Notes: generated by a model not told the origin, from the letters alone. DNA of 51,049 nt from Actinomycetes bacterium (GCA_021779855.1 JAJXZW010000014.1:1-51049); one strand, 5' to 3'; counted from the stretch's first letter, positions 5,360-13,938 are shown. Translations and numbers: made by a program.

Positions 5360-6526
5360 ATGGTCGAGCGCAGTTTGAACCTCGTGCCGGCGTCGGTGAT
5401 GGACTACCGCACCCTGGCGCGACGTCGGCTGCCCCGCCAGGTCTTCGACTACCTCGACGGCGGTGCCTTCGCGGAGTCGACCATGGCCGCCAACGTCGCC
5501 GACCTCGCTGCGCTGCACTTCCGCCAGCGGGTCCTGCGCGACGTCTCGGCGCGCACGATGTCGACGACCGTATTGGGACAGCCCTTGTCGATGCCGGTGC
5601 TACTCGCGCCTGTCGGATTCGGCGGACTCATGGCCCGACGGGCAGAGGCCCAGGCCGCGCGGGCCGCGGCCGCGGCGGGGGTGGCCTTCTGCGAGTCGAC
5701 ACTCTCGGTGTGCGACCTCGAGGAGGTCACCGCGGCCAGTGGTGCCGCGCCGTGGTTCCAACTCTACGTCATGAAGGACCGCGGTGTCGCCGAGGCGTTG
5801 ATGGCCCGCGCCGCTGCCGTCGAGGTGCCGGTGCTCGTGCTCACGGTGGACCTGCCGGTGGTGGGCCAGCGCTACCGTGACGCGCGCAACGGCGTCTCAG
5901 GTCGTCCCGGACGGCTCGGGTCGCTGCGCCGAGCACTCGACGTCGCGGCCCACCCGATGTGGGTGCGTGACGTGGCCCTCTCGGGCCGGCCCCTCACCTT
6001 CGGCAACCTGGCGGCCGTGATGGGGGCGGCTGCCGTCCCGAGCGACTTCCAGTCGTGGGTGGCCCGCCAGTTCGACCCCACGGTCACCTGGTCCGACATC
6101 GACTGGGTCCGCGCCCACTGGTCGGGGCCCCTCGTCCTCAAGGGCATCCTCGACCCCGACGACGCCCGCGAGGCCGTGGCTCGCGGCGTGGACGGCCTCG
6201 TCGTCTCCAACCACGGAGGACGTCAACTCGATTCGGTACCCTCGACGATCGAGGCGCTGCCACGGATCGTCGAGGCCGTCGATGGGCGAGCCGAGGTCCT
6301 CATGGACGGCGGGGTGCGTAGCGGCCTCGACGTGATGAAGGCGCTGGCCCGCGGGGCGCGCGCCGTCATGGTCGGGCGGGCCTGGGCCTACGCCGTGGCC
6401 GGCCGCGGCGAGCGTGGCGTCGCGCACGTGCTGCGCGTGATGCGCGAGGAGATCGCCGTGACGATGGGCCTCACAGGACTCTCCGACTTGGCCGAGGTCT
6501 CACCCGAGTCGCTCGTCGAGGGCTGA
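5360..6526 (+). CDS. lldD: FMN-dependent alpha-hydroxy acid dehydrogenase (lactate dehydrogenase-like)
   Basis: 388 residues, usual length for the family. A TIM-barrel flavoenzyme that oxidises 2-hydroxy acids such as L-lactate. Seen: FDYLDGGAFAE near the N-terminus, LLAPVGFGGL (81-90), WFQLYV (132-137), the catalytic lysine in LVLKGI (K261), and the active-site VVSNHGGRQLD with H285 and R288, followed by the FMN phosphate-binding DGGVRSG and VMVGRAWAY. I chose ATG 5360 because it follows a -10 box by 6 nt; an upstream in-frame GTG at 5306 would add non-conserved residues. Substrate (lactate, glycolate or other) is not determinable. It is convergent with the por operon, 39 bp away. Confidence 0.85.
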   Translation: MVERSLNLVPASVMDYRTLARRRLPRQVFDYLDGGAFAESTMAANVADLAALHFRQRVLRDVSARTMSTTVLGQPLSMPVLLAPVGFGGLMARRAEAQAARAAAAAGVAFCESTLSVCDLEEVTAASGAAPWFQLYVMKDRGVAEALMARAAAVEVPVLVLTVDLPVVGQRYRDARNGVSGRPGRLGSLRRALDVAAHPMWVRDVALSGRPLTFGNLAAVMGAAAVPSDFQSWVARQFDPTVTWSDIDWVRAHWSGPLVLKGILDPDDAREAVARGVDGLVVSNHGGRQLDSVPSTIEALPRIVEAVDGRAEVLMDGGVRSGLDVMKALARGARAVMVGRAWAYAVAGRGERGVAHVLRVMREEIAVTMGLTGLSDLAEVSPESLVEG

Positions 6527-6565
6527 CGCGCCGCGAGGGTGTCGGCCGGTCCCCGTGGACCCCTC

Positions 6566-8191
6566 TCAGATCCTCTCGGGGACCATCTCGATCGCCCCGC
6601 AGGGGCACTCCGCGACGCAGATCCCGCACCCCTTGCAGTAGTCGTAGTCGATCTCGTAGCGGTCACCGCCGCCCAGCTTGATCACCGCGTTGTCGGGGCA
6701 GACGCCGAAGCAGTTGTCGCACTCGAAGCAGTTGCCGCACGACAGGCAGCGCCGCGCCTCGAACAGCGCGTTGTCCTCGGTGAGACCACCGATGACCTCT
6801 TCGAAGTTGGTCTGGCGCCGGATGCGTTCGAGCTCGGGCCGCTCGGTGCGTGGGGCGTCCGCGTAGTACCAGGTGTTGAGCCGCTCGAACGCGGCGAGGG
6901 GGTGGCGCTCGGGGCGCTCGAAGGACTGGCCGCCGAGGTAGGCGTCGATGCCCTTGGCCGCGCGCTTGCCGTGGCCGACGGCGACGGTGGCCGTGCGGTC
7001 CGAGGGCGCGACGTCCCCGCCGGCGAAGACGCCGGGCACGTCGGTCATCATCGACTCGCCGACGGGCACCACGCCATCGGCCACGTGGACCTCGCTGCCC
7101 TCGAGGAGCGAGAGGTCGGTGTCCTGGCCGAGCGCCAGCACCAGGGCGTCGGCGTCGAGCTCCTCGAGCTCGCCGGTGGGCTCGGGGAACCCCTCGGCGT
7201 TGAGCGCCATCTTCTCGATGAGGAGGCGCTCGCCCTCGAAGCGCTCGATGGTCGAGAGCCAGCGCACCGTGACGCCCTCGCCCAGGGCCTGCTCGACCTC
7301 CTCGGCGTGGGCCGGCATCTTGGCGCGGTTGCGGCGGTACACGATGGTCGCGTCGGTCGCCCCGAGCCGACGCGCGGTGCGCGCGGCGTCCAGCGCGGTG
7401 TCGCCGCCGCCGTAGACCACGACGCGCCGGCCGAGCAGGGGCGGGTCGTCCTCGGCCACCCGGTGCAGGAACGTGACGGCGTCGACCACTTTGGCGGAGT
7501 CGCCGGCCGGGATCGAGACGCGCCGGCCGAGCTGGGCGCCCACGGCGAGGAAGACGGCGTCGGCGGAGAACTCGTCGCGCGCGGCGGCGATGTCCTCGAC
7601 CGAGCGGCCGGTCACGACCTCGACGCCCATCTCGAGGACGCGCTCGATCTCGGCGTCGAGGACCGCGCGCGGCAGGCGGTAGGCCGGGATGCCGTAGCGC
7701 ATCATGCCCCCGAGCCGCGCCGCCCCGTCGACCAGGGTCACGGCGTGGCCCGCGCGGCGCAGGTGGTAGGTGGCCGACAGGCCGGCCGGCCCGGCCCCCA
7801 CCACGAGGACCCGGCGCCCGGAGTCGGGCCCGGGCTCGCCCAGGCGCCAGCCGCGCGCGATGGCCGTGTCGCCGAGGAACCGCTCGACGGCGTTGATACC
7901 GACGGCCTCGTCGACTCGCACGCGGTTGCACGCGGTCTCGCAGGGGTGGAAGCAGACCCGGCCCATGATCGCCGGCAGCGGGTTCTCCTCGACCAGGGTC
8001 CGCCAGGCGGTCTCGTAGTCGCCCGACTCGGCGTGGTAGAGCCAGCGCTGGATGTTCTCGCCCGCAGGGCAGGCGTCGTTGCACGGAGGCAGGCGGTCGA
8101 CGTAGACGGGCCGCTCCACGCGCCAGGAGCCGGTGTGGTTGGCCCGGCTCGAGCCGACGGGCAGGGTGATCGCGAAGGGCCGGTCCATCAC
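6566..8191 (-). CDS. porD: GltD-like NAD(P)/FAD oxidoreductase with C-terminal 2[4Fe-4S] ferredoxin, por-operon subunit
   Basis: 541 residues. The N-terminus has the GltD-type cysteine motif (PPCNDACPAGENIQ and FHPCETACNR), then an FAD-binding VVGAGPAGLSA (about 130), and a second Rossmann motif VVVYGGGDTALDAA. The C-terminal 60 residues form a bacterial ferredoxin (CLSCGNCFECDNCFGVCP and CKGCGICVAECPCGA). Such fusions act as delta/electron-transfer subunits in pyruvate/2-oxoisovalerate:ferredoxin oxidoreductases, linking the ferredoxin pool to NAD(P)H. GTG 8191 overlaps the porB stop (GTGA); ATG 8188 is the next codon. Last gene of the operon. Confidence 0.8.
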   Translation of the reverse strand: MMDRPFAITLPVGSSRANHTGSWRVERPVYVDRLPPCNDACPAGENIQRWLYHAESGDYETAWRTLVEENPLPAIMGRVCFHPCETACNRVRVDEAVGINAVERFLGDTAIARGWRLGEPGPDSGRRVLVVGAGPAGLSATYHLRRAGHAVTLVDGAARLGGMMRYGIPAYRLPRAVLDAEIERVLEMGVEVVTGRSVEDIAAARDEFSADAVFLAVGAQLGRRVSIPAGDSAKVVDAVTFLHRVAEDDPPLLGRRVVVYGGGDTALDAARTARRLGATDATIVYRRNRAKMPAHAEEVEQALGEGVTVRWLSTIERFEGERLLIEKMALNAEGFPEPTGELEELDADALVLALGQDTDLSLLEGSEVHVADGVVPVGESMMTDVPGVFAGGDVAPSDRTATVAVGHGKRAAKGIDAYLGGQSFERPERHPLAAFERLNTWYYADAPRTERPELERIRRQTNFEEVIGGLTEDNALFEARRCLSCGNCFECDNCFGVCPDNAVIKLGGGDRYEIDYDYCKGCGICVAECPCGAIEMVPERI

Positions 8192-9186
8192 TCCTCCTCC
8201 GGGGCGAGCCCGTAGCGCTCGACGTTCGCGTCGGCGAGGGCCTGGAGCCGGGCGACCAGGTCGGGCCGGCCCTCCCCAGCGAAGAGGTGGGCGAAGCGCC
8301 GCTGGGGCCGCAGGTACTCCTCCACCCCCACGCGCCGGCGGATCCGCCGCACGCCGGTGACCACACCGTGCTCGGCCTCGAAGACGGGGAAGAACCCGCT
8401 CTCGGCGGCGAGGCGCGCGAGGCGCACGGTGTCGGCCGACGCGGCCCCCCAGCCGAGCGGGCAGGGGACGAGCACGTGCAGGTAGCGCGCCCCCCGGAAC
8501 GTCATGGCGCGCTCGACCTTGCGCTCCAGGTCGTGGAGGTCCGCGACGGTCGCCGTGGCCACGTAGGGGATGTCGTGGGCCATCGCGATGCGCGGCAGGT
8601 CCTTGCCCTGGCCGAAGACGTTGCCCGGCTCCGGACCGCGTGCCTCGCTGGTGGCGGTGCGGGCCGTGGGGGGCGTCGCCGCCGATCGCTGGACGCCGGT
8701 GTTCATGTAGCCCTCGTTGTCGTAGCAGATGAAGAGCACGTCGTCGTTGCGCTCGAACATCCCCGAGAGCGCCCCGAAACCGATATCGACGGTGCCGCCG
8801 TCGCCGGCCTGGCCGACGACGCGCACGTCGTCACGACCCTTGGCGCGCATCGCCGCGGCGACGCCGGTGGCGACGGCCGGGGCGTTGCCGAAGAGCGAGT
8901 GCAGCCACGCGATGCGCCAGGAGGTCTCGGGGAACGGGGTCGAGAAGACCTCGAGGCAGCCCGTGGCGTTCACCGCGACGAGTCGGCCGCCGGTGGCGCG
9001 CATCGCCGCGTCGAGCGCGTAGCGGGCGCCGAGCGCCTCGCCGCACCCCTGGCAGGCCCGGTGGCCCGCGTCGAGCGAGTTCGTCCGCTCCTGGCTCGCC
9101 TGGACGGTCCGGTCGGCGTCCGAGAGCAGCCGGTTGCCGACGGCGAAGCTGCCGACCTGGTAGAAGTGCACGCGGGTCTCGGTCAT
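8188..9186 (-). CDS. porB: 2-oxoacid:ferredoxin oxidoreductase, beta (TPP-binding) subunit
   Basis: 332 residues. The beta subunit binds thiamine pyrophosphate and a [4Fe-4S] cluster. Seen: CQGCGEA near residue 45, the TPP motif GDGGTVDIGFGALSGMFERNDDVLFICYDNEGYMNTG, and a distal conserved HVLVPCPLGW. The motif order and the NTGVQRS signature indicate the pyruvate/2-oxoisovalerate type rather than the short KorB type. Substrate (pyruvate or branched 2-oxoacid) cannot be fixed from sequence alone. Its ATG overlaps the porA stop (ATGA) and its stop overlaps porD, so translation is coupled along the operon. Confidence 0.85.
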   Translation of the reverse strand: MTETRVHFYQVGSFAVGNRLLSDADRTVQASQERTNSLDAGHRACQGCGEALGARYALDAAMRATGGRLVAVNATGCLEVFSTPFPETSWRIAWLHSLFGNAPAVATGVAAAMRAKGRDDVRVVGQAGDGGTVDIGFGALSGMFERNDDVLFICYDNEGYMNTGVQRSAATPPTARTATSEARGPEPGNVFGQGKDLPRIAMAHDIPYVATATVADLHDLERKVERAMTFRGARYLHVLVPCPLGWGAASADTVRLARLAAESGFFPVFEAEHGVVTGVRRIRRRVGVEEYLRPQRRFAHLFAGEGRPDLVARLQALADANVERYGLAPEEE

Positions 9187-10433
9187 CGGTGGGCCCCCCC
9201 GGCGGCGACGTCGCGCAGCACGTTCTCGGCGAAGGGCCCCGACCGGCGCGAGGCGGCCATGCGCGCGCGCTCGCGCGCGACGACGTCCTCGTCGAGGTTG
9301 AGGAAGCTCAGTCGGGGCAGGGTGCCCCGGGCCGAGCGCTCGATGATTCCCTCGACGTCGCGCCGGGTGATGGGGCGCCCGCCGAGGCCGGCGACGACGG
9401 TGGCGAGGTCGGGGCCCGAGGCCGGCGAGGCCGTCGCGACGTCGGTCGCGAGCACCCCGCCCATGCCCAGGCTGAAGGCCTTCTCCACGACGATGACCCG
9501 GCGGGCCCGGCGGAGGGCGTCGGCCACCGCCGCGACGGGGAAGGGCCGGAACGCGGCCACCCCGAGAACCCCGACGCGCTCGCCCGCCTCGCGCCGGGCG
9601 TCGACCGCGTCCTTGATGGTGCCGAGCACCGAGCCCATCGCGACGATCACTGTGTCGGCGTCCTCGAGGCGGTAGGGGTGCACGAGCCCCCCGCTCGCGC
9701 GCCCGGTGAGGGCGGCGAACTCCTCGGCCACGCTCGGGATCAGCTCGAGCGCGTCGAGCTGGCGCAGGTGGGCGAGGTAGCGGACCTCCTCGAAGGCCTC
9801 GGGCCCGACCATCGCCCCGATCGAGACCGGGTCGTCGGGGTCGAGGACCTGACGGGGCTCGTAGGGCGGGAGGAAGGAGTCGACGACGGCCTGGTCGACG
9901 AGATCCACGGCCTCCACGGCGTGGGTGAGGATGAACCCGTCCATGCAGACCATCACCGGCACCGAGAGGGCCTCGGCCAGTCGGAAGGCCTGGACGTGCA
10001 GGTCGGCGGCCTCCTGGTTCGTCTCGGCGAAGAGCTGGATCCAGCCGGCGTCGCGTACGGCCATGGCGTCGCTGTGGTCGTTCCAGATGTTGATGGGCGC
10101 ACCGATAGCTCGGTTCGCGAGGGTCATCACGACGGGCAGGCCCAGGCCCGCCGCGTTGTAGACGGCCTCGATCATGAACAGCAGGCCCTGGCTGGCCGTG
10201 GCGGTGTAGGAGCGGGCCCCCGCGGCCGACGCACCTATCGAGACCGACATGGCCGCGTACTCCGACTCGACGTTGATGAACTCGCACGGGGCGAGCCGGC
10301 CGTCCTTCACCATCGCCCCGATGGCCTCGATGATGTGGGTCTGGGGTGAGATCGGGTAGGCGCACACGACCTCGGGCCGGCAGCGCGCCACGGTCTCGGC
10401 GATGGCGCGCGAGCCCTCAAGCTGTTGGAGCAC
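9183..10433 (-). CDS. porA: 2-oxoacid:ferredoxin oxidoreductase, alpha subunit
   Basis: 416 residues from GTG 10433. The pyrimidine-binding domain begins GSRAIAETVARCRPEVVCAYPISPQTHIIEAI, contains FINVESEYAAMSVSIGASAAGARSYTATASQGL (the usual SE-AA-GAS-AG-R-TAT-S-GL pattern) and later VIVAMGSVLGTIKDAVD of domain II. Together with porB it forms the catalytic core that decarboxylates a 2-oxoacid to acyl-CoA and reduces ferredoxin. The frame is open to 10559, but the chosen GTG overlaps porG by 17 nt and places the conserved N-terminus correctly. Confidence 0.85.
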   Translation of the reverse strand: MLQQLEGSRAIAETVARCRPEVVCAYPISPQTHIIEAIGAMVKDGRLAPCEFINVESEYAAMSVSIGASAAGARSYTATASQGLLFMIEAVYNAAGLGLPVVMTLANRAIGAPINIWNDHSDAMAVRDAGWIQLFAETNQEAADLHVQAFRLAEALSVPVMVCMDGFILTHAVEAVDLVDQAVVDSFLPPYEPRQVLDPDDPVSIGAMVGPEAFEEVRYLAHLRQLDALELIPSVAEEFAALTGRASGGLVHPYRLEDADTVIVAMGSVLGTIKDAVDARREAGERVGVLGVAAFRPFPVAAVADALRRARRVIVVEKAFSLGMGGVLATDVATASPASGPDLATVVAGLGGRPITRRDVEGIIERSARGTLPRLSFLNLDEDVVARERARMAASRRSGPFAENVLRDVAAGGAHR

Positions 10434-11004
10434 GGTGGGCCTCCTCGAGGTCGGTGACGAGGTCGAAGGCGGCGCCGGCGGCCGCGACGTTGCGCTCGGC
10501 CACCTCGGGGGTGAAGCGGTGGCGCAGCGCCCTCGCCAGGGCCTCGAGCGGCACCTCACCGGTGAGCGCGCAGAAGGCCCCGAGCAGGGGCACGTTGGGC
10601 ACGGCGCGCCCCACGTGGGCGAGGGCCAGCTCGGTCGCCGGGCATCCGGCGACGTGCCCGTCCGGCAGGGCCTCGACGCGGCCGTCGAGGCCGAGCTCGT
10701 CGAGGGGCAACGAGGTGTTCACGAGCACGTAGCCCGACGGGCTGAGGCCACCGAAGAGGTCGACGTGGTGCACGAGGGTGACGTCTTGGACGATGACGGC
10801 GTCGGGCGCGTCGATCGGCTCGCGCGTGCGGATCTCGTGGTCGTCGATCCGGCAGTAGGAGACGACCGGGGCCCCGGTGCGCTCGGAGCCGAAGCTGGGG
10901 AAGGCCTGGGCGTGACGGCCCTGGTCGAAGGCGGCGACGGCGAGCAGCTCGGCCGCGGTCACGACGCCCTGGCCCCCGCGACCGTGAATCCGCACCTGGA
11001 ACAT
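10417..11004 (-). CDS. porG: 2-oxoacid:ferredoxin oxidoreductase, gamma subunit
   Basis: 195 residues from ATG 11004. It starts MFQVRIHGRGGQGVVTAAELLA, the family signature (GxGGQG), with FPSFGSERTGAPV, DAVIVQDVTL and LVNTSLPL following. The gamma domain helps close the CoA/acyl site in the PFOR/VOR complex. It is the first gene of the operon porG-A-B-D, preceded by a purine-rich stretch (GCGAGGCGAGGC) that can serve as ribosome binding site. The gene order gamma-alpha-beta-delta places a ferredoxin-dependent enzyme in an otherwise aerobic-looking neighbourhood (P450, CtaG). Confidence 0.85.
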   Translation of the reverse strand: MFQVRIHGRGGQGVVTAAELLAVAAFDQGRHAQAFPSFGSERTGAPVVSYCRIDDHEIRTREPIDAPDAVIVQDVTLVHHVDLFGGLSPSGYVLVNTSLPLDELGLDGRVEALPDGHVAGCPATELALAHVGRAVPNVPLLGAFCALTGEVPLEALARALRHRFTPEVAERNVAAAGAAFDLVTDLEEAHRAPTA

Positions 11005-11149
11005 GCCTCGCCTCGCTTCCGTCCCCGGGGTGACCGTACCGTGGCCGCGGCCCGGGCCGTCGGGGCCTTTGGTCCTTAGTGACCTTCGTCCCGCCCGCCG
11101 GGGCCGGCGTCGTTGACGGTCCCCGGGGCGCGTGGGAGTATCTCTCGCG

Positions 11150-11503
11150 GTGGAGAACCCCGACCTGCGCCTCTCGGACGGCGAGCGCGAGAGCGTGGCC
11201 TCGCGCCTGCGCGACGCTGCGTCCGAGGGGCGCCTCGACGTGGCGGAGTTCGGCCAGCGACTCGACACCCTCTTTCGTGCGAAAACCCACGGCGAGGTGG
11301 CCGCGCTCACGTCCGACCTCCCGGTCCCGGCGCCGCCCGCGCCGACACGGGCCCACCGCGCCCATCGCCACCTGCGCCGCTTCGTGGGCTCGGTGGGCAC
11401 GCTCTGAGGGATCTGGGCGGTGATCCTGGTGACGAGCGGGGGCGTCCAGGGCTGGTGGCCCCTGTGGGTCACCGTCCCCTGGGCGATCGCGGAGTTCGTC
11501 TGA
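11150..11503 (+). pseudogene. DUF1707 membrane protein interrupted by an in-frame TGA
   Basis: From GTG 11150 the frame encodes a canonical DUF1707 domain (LRLSDGERESVASRLRDAASEGRL, then EFGQRLDTLFRAKTHGEVAALTSDLP). It reaches a TGA at 11405-11407, but the same frame continues for 31 more codons (IWAVILVTSGG then WWPLWVTVPWAIAEF) to TGA 11501. That tail is exactly the two-helix membrane segment usual after DUF1707. So an intact protein of about 117 residues seems to have acquired one stop codon. Options are a real nonsense mutation, a sequencing error (TGG to TGA), or readthrough. If only the first part is made, it is an 85-residue soluble protein lacking its membrane anchor. TTGACG (11113-11118) is a possible -35. 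Confidence 0.65.
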
Positions 11504-12084
11504 GCCGCGCGGGCGCCCCCGGGGACCTCTCGGTCCGGCTCCTCGACGCGTCCACCTGGGACGTCTTCGCCGAGCTCGTCGAGCGCAACAACGGCATCTA
11601 CGGGGGATGCTGGTGCGTCGCGTTCCACACCGCCTACCGTCGCGGCATCACCGAACCCCGCACCCTGAAAGAGGAGCTGGTGCGCTCGGACCGGGCCCAC
11701 GCGGCCCTCATCGTCGACGGCGACGGGCTCGCCCAGGGGTGGTGCCAGTACGGGGGCCCCGACGAGATCGCCCTGCGCCACCAGCGCGTGTACCTCCAGG
11801 ACCCGCCCCCGCCGGCGCGCTGGCGGATCGCCTGCATCTTCGTGGACAGGGCCCATCGCGGCCAGGGCGTGGCGCGCCGCGCCCTCGAGGGTGCCCTCGA
11901 CCAGATCGCCGCCGGCGGCGGGGGCCTCGTCGAGGCGATCCCCGAGACCGTCGCGGGCCGGGAGGCCCAGGGCCGGTTCCTCTTCAGCGCGACGGTCGAG
12001 CTCTTCGAGCAGTACGGCTTCTCCCGGGGTCGCCAGGTCGGCAAGCACGCCTGGGTCGTGAGCCGGGTCGTCGAGCCGACCTAG
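11500..12084 (+). CDS. GNAT family N-acetyltransferase
   Basis: About 194 residues. Conserved GNAT features: ...AHAALIVDGDGLAQGWCQYGGP (strands 2-3), WRIACIFVDRAHRGQGVARRALEGAL (strand 4 plus the acetyl-CoA loop R-G-Q-G-V-A), and LFEQYGFSRGRQVGKHAWVV at the C-terminus. It opens with NNGIYGGCWCVAFH, a cysteine-rich variant seen in uncharacterised actinobacterial GNATs. Start is unclear: in-frame GTGs at 11455 and 11464 exist, but a CTG at 11500 overlaps the preceding TGA (CTGA) and has GGAG 5 nt upstream. Substrate unknown. Confidence 0.75.
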   Translation: MSRAGAPGDLSVRLLDASTWDVFAELVERNNGIYGGCWCVAFHTAYRRGITEPRTLKEELVRSDRAHAALIVDGDGLAQGWCQYGGPDEIALRHQRVYLQDPPPPARWRIACIFVDRAHRGQGVARRALEGALDQIAAGGGGLVEAIPETVAGREAQGRFLFSATVELFEQYGFSRGRQVGKHAWVVSRVVEPT

Positions 12085-12099
12085 GGGAGAGTGGAGGAC

Positions 12100-12579
12100 G
12101 TGACACAAGGAGAGCTGCGCGAGATGGGGCCCGATCGGCTAGCCGAGTGGCTGCCCGGGATGTGGGAGGACTACCGGGACTCGATCGTCGCCGCCGGCTT
12201 CTCCGAGGAGGCGGCCGCGGCCAACGTGGCGCGCAACCGGGCGGCCCTCATGAGCGACGAAGGCCTCACCGAGGGGAACCACGTGTTCGACGTCCTCGTC
12301 GAGGGCCGTCCCGTGGGGGTCCTGTGGATCGGCCGACCCTCGGGCGACGGCGACGGTGGGGGCGAGTACTACGTCTACGACGTCGAGGTCGACGAGGCCG
12401 AGCGCGGGCGGGGCTACGGGCGCCTCGCCATGGGGCTGGCTGAGGAGTGGGTGCGCGCGGCCGGCGGCTCGAGGATCGGGCTCAACGTCTGGGGCAACAA
12501 CGTGGTCGCCCGCTCGCTCTACGTCTCGCTCGGCTACCGCGAGCTCGCCGTCACGATGGCCAAGGACCTCGACGGCTGA
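12100..12579 (+). CDS. GNAT family N-acetyltransferase
   Basis: About 159 residues. It contains YYVYDVEVDEAERGRGYGRLAMGLAEEWVRAAGGSRIGLNVWGNNVVARSLYVSLGYRELAVTMAKDL, the complete acetyl-CoA site (V-x-x-x-x-RGRGYGR) plus the N-x-x-A-x-x-LY-x-x-LGY motif. The N-terminus (LAEWLPGMWEDYRDSIVAAGFS) is typical of small-molecule or toxin-type acetyltransferases. GTG 12100 has GGGGAG about 10 nt upstream; GTG 12091 is an alternative. Second of three consecutive acetyltransferase genes on this strand; no evidence ties their substrates together. Confidence 0.8.
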   Translation: MTQGELREMGPDRLAEWLPGMWEDYRDSIVAAGFSEEAAAANVARNRAALMSDEGLTEGNHVFDVLVEGRPVGVLWIGRPSGDGDGGGEYYVYDVEVDEAERGRGYGRLAMGLAEEWVRAAGGSRIGLNVWGNNVVARSLYVSLGYRELAVTMAKDLDG

Positions 12580-12584
12580 GCCCG

Positions 12585-13244
12585 ATGCACGAGGAGCGCC
12601 CCCACCTCGACGCGACCCTCGTCGGGGCCCACGTCACGGTCGCGCCGCTGCGGCCCGACGACGCCGAGGGCCTCGCGGCCGCCGCCGCCCTCGATCGCTC
12701 CAGCTATCGCTACACCGTCGTGCCCGACGGGAGGGAGGGGGCGCGGGCCTACGTGGCCGACCTGCTCGAGGAGCGCCGGCGCGCCGAGACGGTCCCCTTC
12801 GTCCTGCGCCGCGGCGGCTCGGTGGTGGGCGCGACGCGCTACATGAGTCTCCGCTGGTACTTCGGGCGCGCCTACCCCGACCTCGTGGAGGTCGGTGGGA
12901 CGTGGCTATCGGCCGACGCCCAGCGCACCGGGGTGAACACCGAGGCGAAGCTCCTGCTGCTCACCCACGCCTTCGACGTCTACGGGGTGGCCAAGGTGGA
13001 CCTGAAGACCGACGCGCGTAACGAGCGATCCATCGCGGCCATGGAGCGCCTCGGCCTGGTCCGCGAGGGGACGGTGGCCCGGGCCCACCCCTCGCTGGTG
13101 GGCGGTGAGGAGGGACGCCTGCGCGACTCCGCGCTCTTCGGGGTCACCCGGGAGGACTGGCCGCGCGTGCGCGCGCGGATCGTGGGACTGCTCGAGGGAA
13201 GGAGCCTCAGCGACGCCCCAGACGCTCCTCGAGCAGCGCGCTGA
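12585..13244 (+). CDS. GNAT family N-acetyltransferase (RimJ/RimL-like)
   Basis: 219 residues from ATG 12585. It follows the RimJ/RimL pattern: VTVAPLRPDDAEGLAAAAAL at the start, a long central strand VVGATRYMSLRWYFG, then VEVGGTWLSADAQRTGVNTEAKLLLLTHAFDVYGVAKVDLKTDARNERSIAAMERLGLVREGTVARAHPS. The acetyl-CoA loop is the divergent Q-R-T-G-V-N form, common in proteins of this group that acetylate N-termini or amino compounds. It lies 5 bp after the previous acetyltransferase gene and overlaps the convergent NERD-like gene by 38 bp. Confidence 0.8.
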   Translation: MHEERPHLDATLVGAHVTVAPLRPDDAEGLAAAAALDRSSYRYTVVPDGREGARAYVADLLEERRRAETVPFVLRRGGSVVGATRYMSLRWYFGRAYPDLVEVGGTWLSADAQRTGVNTEAKLLLLTHAFDVYGVAKVDLKTDARNERSIAAMERLGLVREGTVARAHPSLVGGEEGRLRDSALFGVTREDWPRVRARIVGLLEGRSLSDAPDAPRAAR

Positions 13245-13938
13245 GTCGCTCCACCGCGGCGGGCTCTAGCGGTCCCGCCGCGTTGATCCGCGCGACGAGC
13301 AGGCGCGGTGGGCCGATCCAGACGTCGCCGTGGCGGAAGGGGCGGTTGAGGACGAGGCTCGGCAGCGACGCGAGGTTCCAGTCGCCCAGGGTGATCGCGA
13401 GCGCCGGCTCGACCGGCGTGGCCGAACCGATGAGCGTGGCGAGGCTCTCGGCGAGCGCGGCCACGGCCTCGGCCTCGGTGGTGCGGTCGACGCCGCCGAC
13501 GAGCAGCCGGTGCCGGCCGTTGGAGGTGGGGGTGGGCCGGTACTCGACGCGCCCCGCCCACTCGCGCGACTCGACCGCCCAGACCCCCGACCGGGCGACG
13601 ACGACGTGGCCGATCGGCCGTCCGTCGGGCGCGGCGCGGCCAGCCAGGACGCGGCTGCCCTCGGCGAGGAGCTCGGCGAGGGCCCGGTCGGTCGCCTGCT
13701 CGGGCGCCTCGAGCCCCGGGGCCGCCTCGCGCCGGGGGCCCCGGGGAGCGCCCGAGGGGCCCGGCCGGGGGGGCTCGGTGGCGAGGGCGTCCTCGGGGAG
13801 CCGCCCCTCGCCCGGGCCGCACGCGAGGCAGCGGACAACGCCGGCGCCGTCGAGCCAGGCCTCGTGGAGGTGGTCGAGGCGAGACCCGCACGCGGTGCAC
13901 ACCCCACCCCAGATCGTCGGCTTGCGGACCCACCCCAC
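13207..13938 (-). CDS. NERD-like domain protein with N-terminal zinc finger
   Basis: 243 residues from GTG 13938. The N-terminus carries two CxxC pairs (C14/C17 and C37/C40), probably a zinc ribbon. After a proline-rich linker (about 56-75) follows a nuclease-related (NERD) type region: GRPIGHVVVARSGVWAVESREWAGRVEYRP, matching the family pattern of a hidden-strand G-V-[WF]-[AV]-[VI]-[ED]-[ST]-[RK]. The usual catalytic D/E-x-K is reduced here to ESRE, so nuclease activity is doubtful. The C-terminus (SLPSLVLNRPFRHGDVWIGPPRLLVARI) completes the fold. Role unknown. TAGCGT lies 8 nt upstream of the start. Confidence 0.6.
   Translation of the reverse strand: MGWVRKPTIWGGVCTACGSRLDHLHEAWLDGAGVVRCLACGPGEGRLPEDALATEPPRPGPSGAPRGPRREAAPGLEAPEQATDRALAELLAEGSRVLAGRAAPDGRPIGHVVVARSGVWAVESREWAGRVEYRPTPTSNGRHRLLVGGVDRTTEAEAVAALAESLATLIGSATPVEPALAITLGDWNLASLPSLVLNRPFRHGDVWIGPPRLLVARINAAGPLEPAAVERLSALLEERLGRR

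Noticed and set aside
6539-8215. A 558-codon open frame on the plus strand opposite porD
   Set aside because: The translation is low-complexity (G, A, R, V, D rich) without any motif, and the opposite strand encodes a clear oxidoreductase. Long shadow frames are normal at this GC content.
13207-13938. Active NERD nuclease
   Set aside because: The expected catalytic D/E-x-K is not intact (ESRE), so only a NERD-like fold is claimed.
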